A stretch of 64,000 nt of DNA from Lineus longissimus. Its lineage: Eukaryota; Nemertea; Pilidiophora; Heteronemertea; Lineidae. The first letter of the stretch is position 1. Each line of letters opens with the position of its first letter. Below, in pieces: positions 11,417 to 22,289 of the stretch. The notes below the pieces were generated by a model. That model saw nothing but the letters and a program-made list of their open reading frames with translations, did not search any database and was not told the origin of the DNA. The position numbers and the translations under genes were made by a program. The stretch lies in contig NC_088310.1 of the NCBI RefSeq assembly GCF_910592395.1, forward strand, positions 10,733,501-10,797,500, read 5' to 3'.

Positions 11417-11562
11417 TGTTGCGTGTTGTGTCTTCGGCTGGCCGCACGGCGAGCCTGGAAGTTGTGTTTTGAGGTCAATAAAACTTATAGAGTTCTTCCT
11501 GTTTTCGTCCAGATTAATGCACAATTACTCATTGTGGAGGACCAGAAGTCGGCTCCGCAACA
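11417..11562 (+). repeat. Gypsy-1 3' LTR
   Basis: Identical in all 146 positions to the 5' LTR. It is followed by the GAATC target duplication at 11563-11567. AATAAA lies at 11477-11482. Confidence 0.97.
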
Positions 11563-11567
11563 GAATC

Positions 11568-13255
11568 TCTCGTGGAAATGATTCTTTCTGTGTTATCTTC
11601 AGGATTCTGTTCTGGGCCGTCTGCATTTCCTGGACTTTAACTGGTGTATATCCTTGAACTGCAGTGCTATTTTTTAGCAACTTGAAATAGCGCAAGCACA
11701 GAGCAACAGCTCTTTTTAACCTAAACCAGTCGGAGAAATATTCAAATCTTTCAGTCATGCTTGCAAACTTGGCCGGATTCACAGACACAATCGTTTTATT
11801 CACAGTGACAGACCGTTTCACTTCTGGGTCGTCGTCTGCTAGTGGGATCGGCTTCTTTGTCATCATAAGAGTGGAGCTTTCACTGTTTTGTAGGAACTCT
11901 GGACCTTTCCACCATAATCTGCTGTTTATGAGACCTTCAGCATTTGTACCACGCGATGCTATGTCTGCAGGGTTGCTTTCTGTAGCCACATGTCTCCACT
12001 GACCTGGTGTTGTGACATCACGGATTTGCTGTATTCTATTCGCTACAAACACATGGAATCGCTTGGAATCGTTTGAAATGTAACCCAACACAACCATGCT
12101 GTCTGTATGATACAGGGCTTCTATTTCTTGCATCTTTAGCTCTCTTTCCAAGAAGGCTCCAACTTTCACGGATGTTACAGCGGCGGTTAGCTCCAATCTT
12201 GGGATCGTCATGGCCTTGGGTGGCGGAACTCTGGATTTTGACATAACCAATGCTGTTTCAACTCTCCCCTTGTCGTCCACCTGTTTGAGATAGCATAACT
12301 GACCATATCCATTTTCACTGGCGTCTGAAAAGCAATGCAGCTCCGTACGCACTACTGGTCCAAGCTCCCTTGTTTTATAGCATCTTGGGATATTTGCTTG
12401 TGTGAGTTTTCTCAAGTCTGATCGCCAATTTTCCCATTTCATACGGATGTCTTCTGGCACAGGATCGTCCCAATCGGCTTTCTGGCCACACAATTCCTGT
12501 AGGATCAATCGTCCCTTCAAAAGAACGGGTGCTACCAGACCTAGTGGGTCAAATATTGAAGAGACCGTTGATAGAATACCTCGGCGGGTGAGTGGTTTGT
12601 CCTTCAAACTGATCGAGAACTGGAAAATGTCGGACTGGACGTGCCATTCTATTTCCAAGGTCCTTTCCATGGGCAATTCATCATGTCTCAGATCCAGACT
12701 TTGAACATTCTTTCCTCTCTCGGACTGTGGTACAGATTTGAGTACTTCTTTCTCACTTGACACAAATTTGTGCAGGCGAAAACCCCGTTCTGAGCACAAT
12801 GCGGTGGATTTTGTAACAATGTCAATAGTTTCAGTGATACCATCCAGGGACTTGGGCCCATCGTCTGCATAAAAGTCATCCCTCACATAGTCCGCAGCCT
12901 CCTTACCATACTTGTCCTCCAGTTCATTAGCGGCAGCTTTCAATGCAAAATTTACGCATGCTGGGGACGAGGTGGCCCCAAAGGGATGAACGGTCATCCT
13001 GTATTCGCAAGGCGGATTGTCTAGGCAGCAGTTTTCCCACCACAAGAAGCGAAGGAAGTTTCTATGCTCCCTGTTTACTCCCACTTGGTGGAACATACCC
13101 TCTATATCACAGGAGAAGGCTATCAGCCCTTTTCTGAACCTACACAATACGCCTGTAAGATTGTTGGTCATGTCGGGACCTTGCAATAATTGCTTATTCA
13201 GTACGGCGCCGTTGTACTCCGCGCTGCAATCGAACACAACCCTAATTTTTTCCGG
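11568..13255 (-). pseudogene. BEL/Pao reverse transcriptase and RNase H
   Basis: This is the main body of BEL pol. It contains the reverse transcriptase ([20 protein letters not shown], then the catalytic box FYADDG preceded by YVRD) and RNase H ([35 protein letters not shown]). All expected acidic residues are present. The frame opens upstream in a run of six A (minus strand) near 13250, where one extra base separates it from the N-terminal RT piece. Downstream it runs into the LTR of Gypsy-1. The copy is recent but inactive. Confidence 0.9.
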
Positions 13256-13514
13256 GCTTGTGCGGATGGTACACCCCATGGTGAGGTATGTACCAGATTT
13301 TACCATTGTTCATGTCAAGCTCGTCCTCGGGCACCCTTTCAGCAAACCCATTTTTAAGTAGGCCATCCATGATAGCCTTATAATCTTCTCTGTATTGCTG
13401 ATTCTTTGACAACCTCCCTTTCAGCTGCTTCAGTCTCTTCTCGACCATTGGTCGGTTGTTGGGCATTCTGACATCGTCCGATAAAGGAAGGGGCGTCTCA
13501 AAATGGCCGTCATC
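13256..13514 (-). pseudogene. BEL/Pao reverse transcriptase, N-terminal piece
   Basis: This short segment encodes the start of the RT region (FETPLPL, MPNNRPMVEKRLKQLKGRL, then YREDYKAIM and [10 protein letters not shown]). It is bounded upstream by an in-frame TGA at 13515-13517, which separates it from the protease ORF without changing frame. Downstream it ends at the homopolymer frameshift near 13250. The breaks are ordinary inactivating changes or consensus errors. Confidence 0.85.
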
Positions 13515-14948
13515 TCAAACATGAATCTCATCTTTCATCAGTTGAATGAACCTTTTGTCGTTGACTGATGTCTTGGCATCTGGGTTGGTCTCCCTCTCAT
13601 TAAACTCTAGCTGGAACATCTCAACAACTTGGCTGGGATTCATCTCTTTGGCACTAATGGAATAGACAAAATGACCTGAAACCGAATGATTGTTAGAATT
13701 TCCAACTCGACCGACGACCCCCCCCCCCCCCCACCCCAAGGCGGTGCGGACGCCATAGGGATCATTATCGTCCCCAGGCACAATTTCTAGCGGTCTGATG
13801 GCCTTTGTGCAATTGTTTCCAATTATAATACCAACTTCAACTGAATCCAAGTACGGTGTCAATTCTTCTGCAATTTTCTCAAGGTGTTTCCATTTCCTGG
13901 CAGTTTCTGGTCTCGGTACTTGACTCGGGTCTGCAGGTATAGCTGCATGGGAAAGAACGGCAGGCAGATTCACTTCACTTGACTCGCGTAGTCCTCTTAC
14001 CACCAATCCGTCTACTTTCTGGCATGCCACCATTTCCTCGCCCAATGCTGTCGACATCTTCACATTGACGGCGTCACCATGTACATTTAGTTTGTCCAAT
14101 ACCGAGTCAAGGACCAGGCAAGCATTTGCCTGATCGTCTAGCAGTGCGTAAACCACAGTAGTTTCCAGCGGGTGGTCTTTGTGGTAAATTGAAACAGGTA
14201 CTATCAATGAATGAGCGCAATCGCAACTAGTAGTATCTGAATCATATGTTTTAGTACAGTGCACAACGGCATTCTGATCTGTGGTACGCGAAGTGGTAGG
14301 TGCGGGCTGGCGCGAGTAATCATGTAGTAGGGTGGGATGTGTCAATTGACACACCTCGCATTTCATCTTGCTTAGGCACCGGAATTTTTTATGCCCTTTC
14401 TTGAAACACCCCAGACACATACCCTTGCCCTTCACTAACTCCAACCTTTCGATCAAAGATTTGCCCCTGAACACTGCACAAGATTCCAGTGAGTGGGCCC
14501 GCTGGCATAATAAACAAGCAGCAGGTGCCCTCACCCCAGAATTATTACCAGTAGGTACATTCACCTGAAAATCATTACGCCCACCAGAAATATCAGAATT
14601 AGTTGCAAAGGCAGAAACACTAGACCCCTTTGAAACATTCTGACTAGGCCCCTTTTGCACAGATTGAGGATCACGTTTAGCGCCATGATTGGGAACATTT
14701 ACAACAGATGATTGTCGTTCAAGTAAAGGATTGCAAAGGATCCTTGCTTCCCTTTCGATAAATGCACACAATTTCGAGAAGGGCGGATGTTCATTTCTTG
14801 GTTCCCCACGACAGTTCTCAGAATCCTCGTATTGCCAGTTGTCGACGAACTTGATCCAACGGATCTGTAGACCTCTTGGCAGCTTGGTGAGTATGGTATC
14901 CTGTTCCAGGGAGTCGTTCAACACCGACAGTTGACCAAGGGTTGACAT
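13515..14948 (-). pseudogene. BEL/Pao Gag C-terminal part and aspartic protease
   Basis: The N-terminal half continues Gag and carries cysteine-rich zinc-binding motifs (CLLCQRAHSLESC, CLGCFKKGHKKFRC, CEVCQLTH). The aspartic protease region follows, with VYALLDDQANACLV; an LDDQ core in place of LDSG is usual for BEL/Pao. Near the end a run of 15 C (13718-13732 on the plus strand) encodes an odd glycine stretch between GVRTALGW and VGRVGNS, which looks like a homopolymer expansion that kept the frame. The ORF ends in an in-frame TGA rather than at a domain boundary. Confidence 0.88.
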
Positions 14949-15807
14949 GGCGCCCTAGCTCGCATTGATTAAGGAAATCAGCGAACTCACGAAGAGATTT
15001 CCCAGTCTTCACTTGAGGCCACTTTGCCAACTTTTCTCTAAAGTTCTGGGCCAATCGAATTTTGTTACCAAAACGATCCTGTAAAATGACCTTGGCACGG
15101 ACGTATGCATCGCTGCTGCTCATGAGAAGCAGTCCTTTAATGGCTTCCTTGGCTTCTCCGGCTGTGTAGCGCCCAAGATAGTACATACGATCCGCGGCGT
15201 CTGGGTATCTATCCTCAACAAGGACCTTGAATGAGTTCAGCCAGACTGGGAATTCAAATATGTCGCCTTGGAACCTTACAGGCTCCTTCTTTGGGAGACC
15301 ATCTCCCTTTTTAGTGATCACATCGGCCAACATGGCCAATGCATCTGCCAAGCTAGTGTTCTGGGACAGTGGTGCCATAGCACCAATTTGTCCATTAGTA
15401 TTTTCACGAACAGTGTCACTAACGGCTGATCCCAAGCCAGCAGCAGGCCGGCTTGGAGGCATCACAACATCATCATCAATATTTTCAGTATTGAGAGTTC
15501 TTAATAACAGGGGGGAATCAGTCCCCACCCCAGTGTCCCTGGCCAAATTGACCGCATAGGCAGAGTCAGGCCTATGGGTCACGACGACTCGCTGAGGGAC
15601 AGAGTCCGAGTTTCTTGAAGTTCGCCGTTTCACACTACGTTCCAACTCAAGCTGAGTTTTTATGAGCTCCTCAGTGAGTCTTTTGTTTTCTCTTTGGATT
15701 AAATGTAAATCCATTGAGCGTTGTTCCTCACGATGACGAAGACGTTCCATATCTGCGGCTTGCAGAAGTAGTTGGAGGGGATCTTGGCCCTCTTCACCAT
15801 TCATCAT
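14949..15807 (-). pseudogene. BEL/Pao Gag N-terminal part
   Basis: ATG at 15807 lies only 37 nt inside the 5' LTR. The product begins MMNGEEGQDPLQLLLQAADM, has a predicted coiled-coil of charged residues (about residues 20-65), and then the conserved BEL Gag block KEPVRFQGDIFEFPVWLNSF, YLGRYTAGEAKEAIKGL and VILQDRFGNK. After FADFLNQCELG (near 14950) the frame must change to continue into the 13515-14948 ORF. A 1-nt shift there is either a mutation or, less likely, a programmed frameshift. Confidence 0.88.
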
Positions 15808-15844
15808 CGTTGGCGTTGATCGTTATCGTAGGCAGAGTTTTTCC

Positions 15845-16771
15845 TGTGGCGGCATTAGCCCAGTAACTTAACAATTCTCATTTCGTTTACATGGTTTATT
15901 ATTTACGTCATTCCACAGATCAGGTAAAAACTGAAAGATACAAAAATATAGGGAAGATCAGTAAAATGCAACACAGCCAGATACCAAGGATACAAAAGAA
16001 AGGAAATCTACAGGGAGCCTAGCTGAAAGGACGAAACTGTCATGGAAAATTTGGGCATGACCTGTAGCCTAATTCACTTTAAAGTCCAAGGAACTAGTTG
16101 ACAGTCTCAAGGATTACCTAACATCCCTCTAAATTACCAAGGGATGGTCTATACATTGATACATTGAACAACACACACAATGCATGTGATCCGAGTACAC
16201 AACCTTGTGTACTGCAGCCATTACAGCAGAAATCCGCTATAAACACTTGAATATTCCTCGTATTCACTAATTACCTTGACTGGGCCTAAGTACAGAGCAA
16301 GTAAATGTCATTAAAGTACCATAAAGGTGTAGTAAAGTGTACAGAAATCTATTTCTAGCAATTTCGTTTCTTTGTTTACATTCTGTCACTTCAATTCCGG
16401 TTCCGGAAGGTGCTGCCATCTGTCGTTGCCATTAGAAACCAATTCGCTTCAGGCTATGCTCAAGGCACCTCATAAAACACCTGATTAAGACCACCTGCGG
16501 TCCGTAGTGATTTCTATCATATTATTCAGTGCAGCCTATATACATTCGTAATGCATTTACCTCTGTTGCCTCCGTCAGTAGCTTTGATAACAATGAATAA
16601 ACGGGAAAGAAGGGCGGACTGGCCCCGGAATACGACTCTGTCTCTCAAGAGAATCGGGCAAAAGCGTGCTCGAGATGGCGTCGTCACGTGACATCAAAAG
16701 GCGCGAATCTACTCAAGGCGCCAAGTTCTAAACTTAAAAAACTTCGCTGTTTCAACTTGAAAACAGTGACA
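15845..16771 (-). repeat. BEL/Pao 5' LTR
   Basis: 927 bp, about 99% identical to 1437-2362. It is followed by GTGTT at 16772-16776. It is the upstream LTR in the minus-strand sense; gag begins 37 nt inside it. I could not recognise a standard TGG primer-binding site next to it. Confidence 0.95.
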
Positions 16772-16776
16772 GTGTT

Positions 16777-18222
16777 CCTCCGTAGATCTCTCAAGAGATC
16801 CTCAAAATTGCTAAAAAAATTGTTCAATTCGTGTGCTCGATTTGATGTCATGATGCAGAACAAAATCGCCAACTTCGAAAAAGTGCGGGAGTGGAGAAAA
16901 GTAGATTATATGACATCAGCAGTTTAAGTGGTCACGTGCGTTCTGGCAGGAGTCACGTGAGTGCTGTTGTCGTTAAAATTCGGAAGGAAAAAAATCCTGC
17001 CGTGTCTTTCGTTCTGACCAAAAAAATGTTTGAAACATGCAAATGAATGAATTATTATGAAGGAAAAAAATACACGGATCGGAATCTTTAACTTGTTGTT
17101 GTCAAATTTCGGTCCTGAGATAAATTTTTATACAGTTTCGCAATTTGTAGCGTGATTCTGGCGTAAAATTGTGTCCTGATGTAAAAAAATCGGTCCTGAA
17201 TAAATTCCGCTTTGTCATGCCATAATGCAGGTCGGATCGAAGAATTACAAATGTTTTTTTTGAAAGATCAAGTGGTTGAGGAAAACGACAGGCAATTACA
17301 TCGTTAATTAAGAGGCACTTTTTTAAAGATCAGTACTGAGGTAAAAACTCATCATCTCCGATATCGTTTACATATCACAGTTTTGAAGTACTCCGATTAA
17401 CCCCTCCCCTACGAAGTTGGCCAGACGAACGTTTTGGTCATTTTACAACCTTAGCATTTCAATTGCATTTATTTTTGATGAACAGAACTGTCATTCCATG
17501 GTTTCAACATTTGTAGGGCACAACCATGGCCAAGGTGTACCATTTTCAACAATAAAACTAATGGGCACATGCTTCTGTTTAATTGACGTTAGCGCCACCT
17601 CATGGATTACCCGAAAGTGTGAATTGTGCAGCCCATATATTTGACCGTAACAAAGGGCAGAATGGCCTGCCCATGAAATTTCTGGCTGTTTTTTCAATAA
17701 GGAGGTGTCTCTTAACAATAAATATGGGTAAGTTCCTTGGGCTACTCTGCAAGGAGAAAGAGGGTCCCGGATTATGGATGGTGGGCGACCACACCCATTT
17801 CTGAACTATGCCAATTTCATGCAAAATCGCTCCCCATGACAAAAACTCAGGGTGGGATGCAGCTTTGATACCTTAACTTTTGATAAAAAGAACAAAATCC
17901 ATGGGTAATTGATAGAGAATGTCATATCTAACCCATTTAGACCATGGTTTTACCGTGTATTAGCATAGAAATGTACATTATACACAGGTAATATGCAGCT
18001 CAGCCAGTTTATGCACAATATGAGTTGTCCGACTTTACGAACTTCTTCCAGGATAAACACTTGTGCAGACCTTGTCTGGCTACAAAAGCATGCTTTAAAT
18101 ATCAAATAACATGAGTCAGAAGAAGAATCACAACTCACCAATGCGACCCCTTGTCCCAATGTAAAGGTGTCAAGTCCACATACATCAATCCAATCTCCAA
18201 GTTCAGTGCAACAAAACTTATA
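16777..18222. other. Intergenic, no gene recognised
   Basis: This AT-rich sequence lies between the BEL element and repeat R1. CACGTG E-boxes occur at 16932-16938 and 16952-16959, in inverted orientation relative to those at 1310-1372, so BEL may have split one regulatory region. No ORF here resembles a known protein and I see no RNA gene. Confidence 0.5.
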
Positions 18223-18305
18223 ACAAGAGGCCCAAGGGCCTGGCGCTCAGCTGAGTTAATATCATTAATATCTTCCCGGTGTTTAGTTCATTATGCATGA
18301 AAATG
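18223..18305. repeat. Repeat R, copy 1 (R1), left 83 bp
   Basis: It starts ACAAGAGGCCCAAGGGCC, where AGGCCC and GGGCCT form a hairpin, and matches the start of the full copy R2 at 48313. The Polinton is inserted after AAAATG (18300-18305). The rest of R1 resumes at 36969. Termini of this style are known from abundant non-autonomous elements of marine invertebrates. Confidence 0.9.
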
Positions 18306-18580
18306 AGAATATATGTATTGTGGTGGTAGGAATCTAGGTAATTCTAAGCTATTTTAACAAAAGCCCTTACAGGCCTTTTTGTCTCAAATTAGCTTAGAAA
18401 CCCCTAAGAACCAGACACCACAATACATATATTCTATCATTCATGAGATTCCCAGTGAAGCGTTGCAATGAACTGGTCAGTGAAGCGTTGCAGTGAAATG
18501 GTAAGGGAATACTAGAGTTCAATGGGTTAATGTAATCATGACTTACTGTATTCCAACAGAAAGTACACGTCAATAGCTTT
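18306..18580 (+). repeat. Polinton left terminal inverted repeat (275 bp) with terminal hairpin
   Basis: It matches the reverse complement of 36694-36968 at about 99%. The outer 130 bp are themselves palindromic: the first 20 bp (18306-18325) are the exact complement of 18416-18435, and TTCTAAGCTA at 18342-18351 pairs with 18390-18399. Next come two tandem 25-bp units (18453-18477 and 18478-18502) starting CAGTGAAGCGTTGCA. Confidence 0.95.
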
Positions 18581-18816
18581 CCAAGGATACATCATTGCAA
18601 ATATCCGTTAAAAACTAGCAGAGAAATGAACCCTTGAAGTTCGCACATCTTGACAGTCCCAGCGTATTCCAATAAATGCTGTAGGCCTACAAGACAGCTG
18701 TTACAGTGATTAATCATTGTTGCTTGAATCTATTGAAAATATTGTTGACAGAGTCTGCATGTACATGGTAACATATGTTACCAAACAATACTCACGTCCC
18801 AAAGTATTACAAAGGT

Positions 18817-18943
18817 CTATTGTTCGTTAATGCGTTTATCCGACAGAATTTCGAGACATTATTTTAACGACGCAAAAATAATTTTCAGCGCTGAAAATAT
18901 TTTTCGAAAATTCTGTCGGATAAACGCATTAAGACACAATAGG
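18817..18943. repeat. Large palindrome with nested inner palindrome
   Basis: The perfect 23-bp arms 18828-18850 and 18909-18931 (containing GCGTTTATCCGACAG) are extended outward by imperfect pairing. The loop contains TTTTCAGCGCTGAAAA, itself a 16-bp palindrome. Extrusion as a cruciform would be possible. A role in replication or transcription is only a guess. Confidence 0.85.
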
Positions 18944-18960
18944 CCTTTTCATGTCTTTGA

Positions 18961-19058
18961 CAAGCAAAAATAATTAATGACTGCAACATCTGATATGGCC
19001 ATTGTAATTTGCAAGCACAAATAATTAATGACTGCAACATCTGATATGGCCATTGTAC
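18961..19058. repeat. Two tandem 51-bp units
   Basis: The units at 18961-19011 and 19012-19058 share AATTAATGACTGCAACATC and TGATATGGCCATTGTA with very few differences. Confidence 0.85.
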
Positions 19059-19220
19059 AACTGAATATCACTATGGTTTAAAGGCAAATGTTATTCTGTC
19101 CATGGAGACATGATGTTAACGTCACACTTTCTCCATCTGGTGAAATTATTCCATTAAAATAAATGGCCTTTTTACTGTCTTCATTAACCAAAATTCAAGG
19201 AAAAAATTCAAGTAAATTAA

Positions 19221-20581
19221 ATGTATTATCCAATAGCAAATCAACATAAAAGTAAATTCACCTATGACTTCTTTAATTTAGAAGTAACTGTTAATACTAA
19301 TAACTTCTTCCGCCTACAAGAAACTAAGATAACACCTGGGTTTTTGAGCCTGAAAAATAAGAAAGACTGTCTGCTACTGGAAAAGAATCCATTATCGTTT
19401 TACCAGAACCAATTTAACATGGCTGTTTGGTTTGCTACAACAGGTTGTGGTATTTCAATAGACGATCACTTGAATCACAGTGACCCATTGTTAAGGTCAA
19501 TTTACAGGTTTCATGTTTACTATCAAATATTGAAGATCATGAAGAATCTAGAGATACCAATTCCAGGTGAAAGTGATTTTAATGAGACAAACAATAACAT
19601 TAACCGTAGGAAACTGGGAGGGTTATTGAGTGAATTTGGTTTAAAAGACGAGTACGATTTCTCGGTGTTTGAAAATAACGGTGGTTGGAGGTCATGGAGT
19701 GTACCGGATTACAACCCGAACATAACTGATCCCGATATTACATCAATGATTCTAAAATCAATTTCTTCCTCATGCAAGTTCATGAAAATAGAATGCCACC
19801 GATGTTCAGTAAAGACTGGGATGCTGGAATGGCTAATTTCAAATATCCAGATATTTTCATCAAGGATCATGTCAGGAGACACAAGAATGTATTTGATGTA
19901 ATTACACAAAATGAATGTCAAACCTATCAACAATTCATGATATTTAAATCAAATGGTTTCTCTAATCCTGGAATAGAGAGGTTGAATGATACAATAAGAA
20001 CATATGTTTACTGTATTCTGGGTGCTCAGGCGTTGACCAGAACACCAATAATTGGAGTACCGGGTACAGAATTGGATGCACAGAAGGAATTTAACAAACT
20101 ATTAAAGGACTCGATTAATCAACATCCTGATATTCCCACTTCAATTCAAAGATACCAAAAAGCAGTGAGTGACACTCATACAAGACTAGATTATGTAATA
20201 GCACCAGGATTGTATGTCATAGGTTCAAATATGGTACTCGTTATTGGTAAGCTGGATAACTACAATAATAACATTTTAATAGCACCAAAAAATGCTAAAC
20301 CCGGTAAGAATGACATTAACCACAAAAAGACCTTACCACCACCACTGATGGAAGGAAATAGTTCTAAGAAAATAAGAGTTAAGAGTAGCGTTGGTACATC
20401 AATAACCAGTCATAAACCAAATAGTAATGTTGATACACCAAAAACAGCTGAAACCTCAAAGAATACTCCTACTACTACTAAACTTGACACCAAAGTTGAG
20501 AAGGTGGATGATACTCATGAAACAATTAAATTCATGCTTTACTCAGTTGTTGGTACATTGATTGTTTTTATGGTTAGATAA
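19221..20581 (+). pseudogene. Polinton hypothetical protein with C-terminal membrane anchor, one frameshift
   Basis: Two overlapping frames (19221-19901 and 19772-20581) together would encode about 440 residues; the change of frame lies between about 19,765 and 19,790. The first part has a compact, structured-looking sequence (FATTGCGISIDDHLNHSDPL, RFHVYYQILKIMKNLEIPIP, NNGGWRSWSVPDYNP). The second contains YPDIFIKDHVRRHKNVFDVI and a Ser/Thr/Lys-rich linker, and ends in a single hydrophobic helix (FMLYSVVGTLIVFMV) that looks like a tail anchor. It is the first gene after the left TIR, with start context AAATTAAATG. I do not recognise the family with certainty; a structural or virion membrane protein is possible. 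The second half must be read through the shift, so the second ATG at 19772 is probably not a real start. Confidence 0.6.
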
Positions 20582-20591
20582 ATAAGTAATT

Positions 20592-20637
20592 ATGGCTGAA
20601 GGAGGTGAAAATTATGAAATGGATGATTACGATTCAC

Positions 20638-20669
<32 letters not shown>

Positions 20670-22241
20670 GGAACTTTTGAACAAATTCTAGAAATGAGAA
20701 AGAATCTCCCTTATCCAGATGACGGCACAACATACAACACAGGAGGTGAATATATCCAAATGGATGAGATAGATCCTAATACAGGTGAAACCAATAGAAC
20801 TTTTCAAGATGCCGGCACAACATACAACACAGGAGGTGAAAATCTTACTACTGAAACTTCATTCACTAAAACTCCAGAAAGGCCAGGCACAACATACAAC
20901 ACAGGAGGTGAAAATCTTACTGATGAAACTTCATTCACTACAACTCCAGAAAGAGTAAGAGGTATTGTCCCTGAATTGATGGAAAAGGAGTCATTTCTAG
21001 ATGATAAAGAGGATAAACTTGATACAGCATTGAAAAAAAGTGGTAAATGGAAATATGACCCTAACAAACTAAGTAAACTAGCAACACGTATTTATTTGCA
21101 CAACGAGGAACCTTACTTCTTTCCTACAAAAGGAGAATTAGCAAACTTTACAGAACAACAAAAGAACAATATGAATAAAATTCCTAATCCTAATGGAGGG
21201 AATGCCTTTATTATTCCTTTAATTAAATCAGATGGTAAATTCCTTTCTGAAGGCACATTAAAGACTAAGTTTGGTACTAGATTTGCTAACATGATTAGAG
21301 GTATGATTGCACCTGACCAACCAGTAAGTCAACCTACATTAGTAACCCCTGAAACACAGGCAGTAATTAATGAGGTAAACAGTTCAAACAAACCAATAGA
21401 TAAACTGATAGATTCTAATGATGATGAACTTAAATCACTGGGTTTTACTGAATATGCCTTGAGAGAACTTAGAGGGTTAAAACAGGCTGGTGATGATCTA
21501 GCTGCAGTAAAGAGGGATAAGGACATGCAAATAGAAAGCCTAGAAGAAGAACTTAATAATTTAACAAGAGACTATGTAAAGTATGTAGAAGAGGATGCTA
21601 AAGATACGGGGGAGTTGAAAAAGAAAATAGATGAACTAAATGACAAATTGTATGAGGAAAAGTCAAAGGTATGGAGGTTAGACAATGACAGGGAGTCACA
21701 AACTAGAAGAATTAAACGTTTAATTGTTGATGTTCTAAAGAAACCAGATTCAACTATTCCTCTGAAGGACAGAATAAAGTTACTTTTTAAGACATATGGT
21801 GTAACCATTAGCGCCATAATAACAGCTGTTGTAATGACATTTACAACTCTAGGTCTTAGTATCAGTAGTGCTTTAAGTGGTGCCACTAAATCTGTAAAAC
21901 CAACTCCAGGACCAGGACCATCTCCAGGACCAGACCCAACTCCAGGACCTACACCAGAACCAGGACCAAAACCATCAATACCAGATAAAGTAAAAGAAGG
22001 TCTCAAGAAGTTTGCTGAATGGCTAAAAGAACTAGCCAAGAAATCAGCTGCGGCTTTACCGGGAATCATCGGTTCTATCGTATCATTTCTCCTGAAAACA
22101 ATTGGTGCAGTTGTTGGCTTTCTAGCCGAACATCTGATCATAGCAGTTATTGCTATTGTTAGTTCCATAATTTATTGTTTAATTGGGGGTGTTAAAGCCT
22201 TAAAATCACGTAAAACAGTAAAATCACGTAAAAGGTCTTAG
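20592..22241 (+). CDS. Polinton protein with GTTYNTGGE repeats, coiled coil, Pro-Gly stalk and C-terminal membrane helices (549 aa)
   Basis: It starts 10 bp after the previous gene. The N-terminal 130 residues are acidic, contain a run of ten serines and four copies of GTTYNTGGE(N/Y), two of them within a longer repeated unit (TETSFTKTPERP). Residues about 140-240 look globular. A charged coiled coil follows (about 295-375), then a hydrophobic helix (VTISAIITAVVMTFTTLGLS). A Pro-Gly stalk (TPGPGPSPGPDPTPGP) comes next. Two further hydrophobic segments (LPGIIGSIVSFLLKTIGAVV and LIIAVIAIVSSIIYCLIGG) and a basic tail end the protein. No family is recognised. The layout of repeats, coiled coil, stalk and membrane segments would suit a surface or membrane-associated virion protein, but that is inference. 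Confidence 0.75.
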
Positions 22242-22289
22242 GTGACCTTCTATCAAAACAATGTTTAAAAAAATAATTATTATGTAAAT

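Larger units (their letters stand above)
6686..11567 (+). mobile_element. Gypsy-1: intact Mag/SURL-like Ty3/Gypsy retrotransposon nested in BEL
   Basis: Two identical 146-bp LTRs (6691-6836 and 11417-11562) start TGTTGCG and end GCAACA. They are flanked by the 5-bp target duplication GAATC (6686-6690 and 11563-11567). A primer-binding site follows the left LTR at once, and a purine tract precedes the right LTR. Between them is a single uninterrupted gag-pol ORF. The short LTRs, the fused ORF and the ADD-type reverse transcriptase box fit the Mag/SURL lineage. Identical LTRs and an open frame indicate a very recent, possibly active, copy. Confidence 0.95.
1432..16776 (-). mobile_element. BEL/Pao LTR retrotransposon, host of a nested Gypsy element
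   Basis: Two long terminal repeats (1437-2362 and 15845-16771) of 926/927 bp differ at only about nine positions. They begin TGTGGCGG and end GTGACA, and are flanked by the perfect 5-bp target duplication GTGTT at 1432-1436 and 16772-16776. The coding strand is minus: gag, aspartic protease, reverse transcriptase, RNase H and integrase run from 15807 down to 5328 in BEL/Pao order, and the LDDQ-type protease motif fits that superfamily. A Gypsy element is inserted at 6691-11562. The near-identical LTRs mean a recent insertion, yet the ORF already carries two frameshifts and a stop besides the nested insertion. Confidence 0.95.
18581..19220. other. Polinton left subterminal non-coding region
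   Basis: There is no gene between the TIR and the first ATG. The region holds a nested palindrome (18817-18943) and a 51-bp tandem duplication (18961-19058), both listed separately. The last bases before the ATG at 19221 are AAATTAAATG, the start context shared by many genes in this element. Confidence 0.6.
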
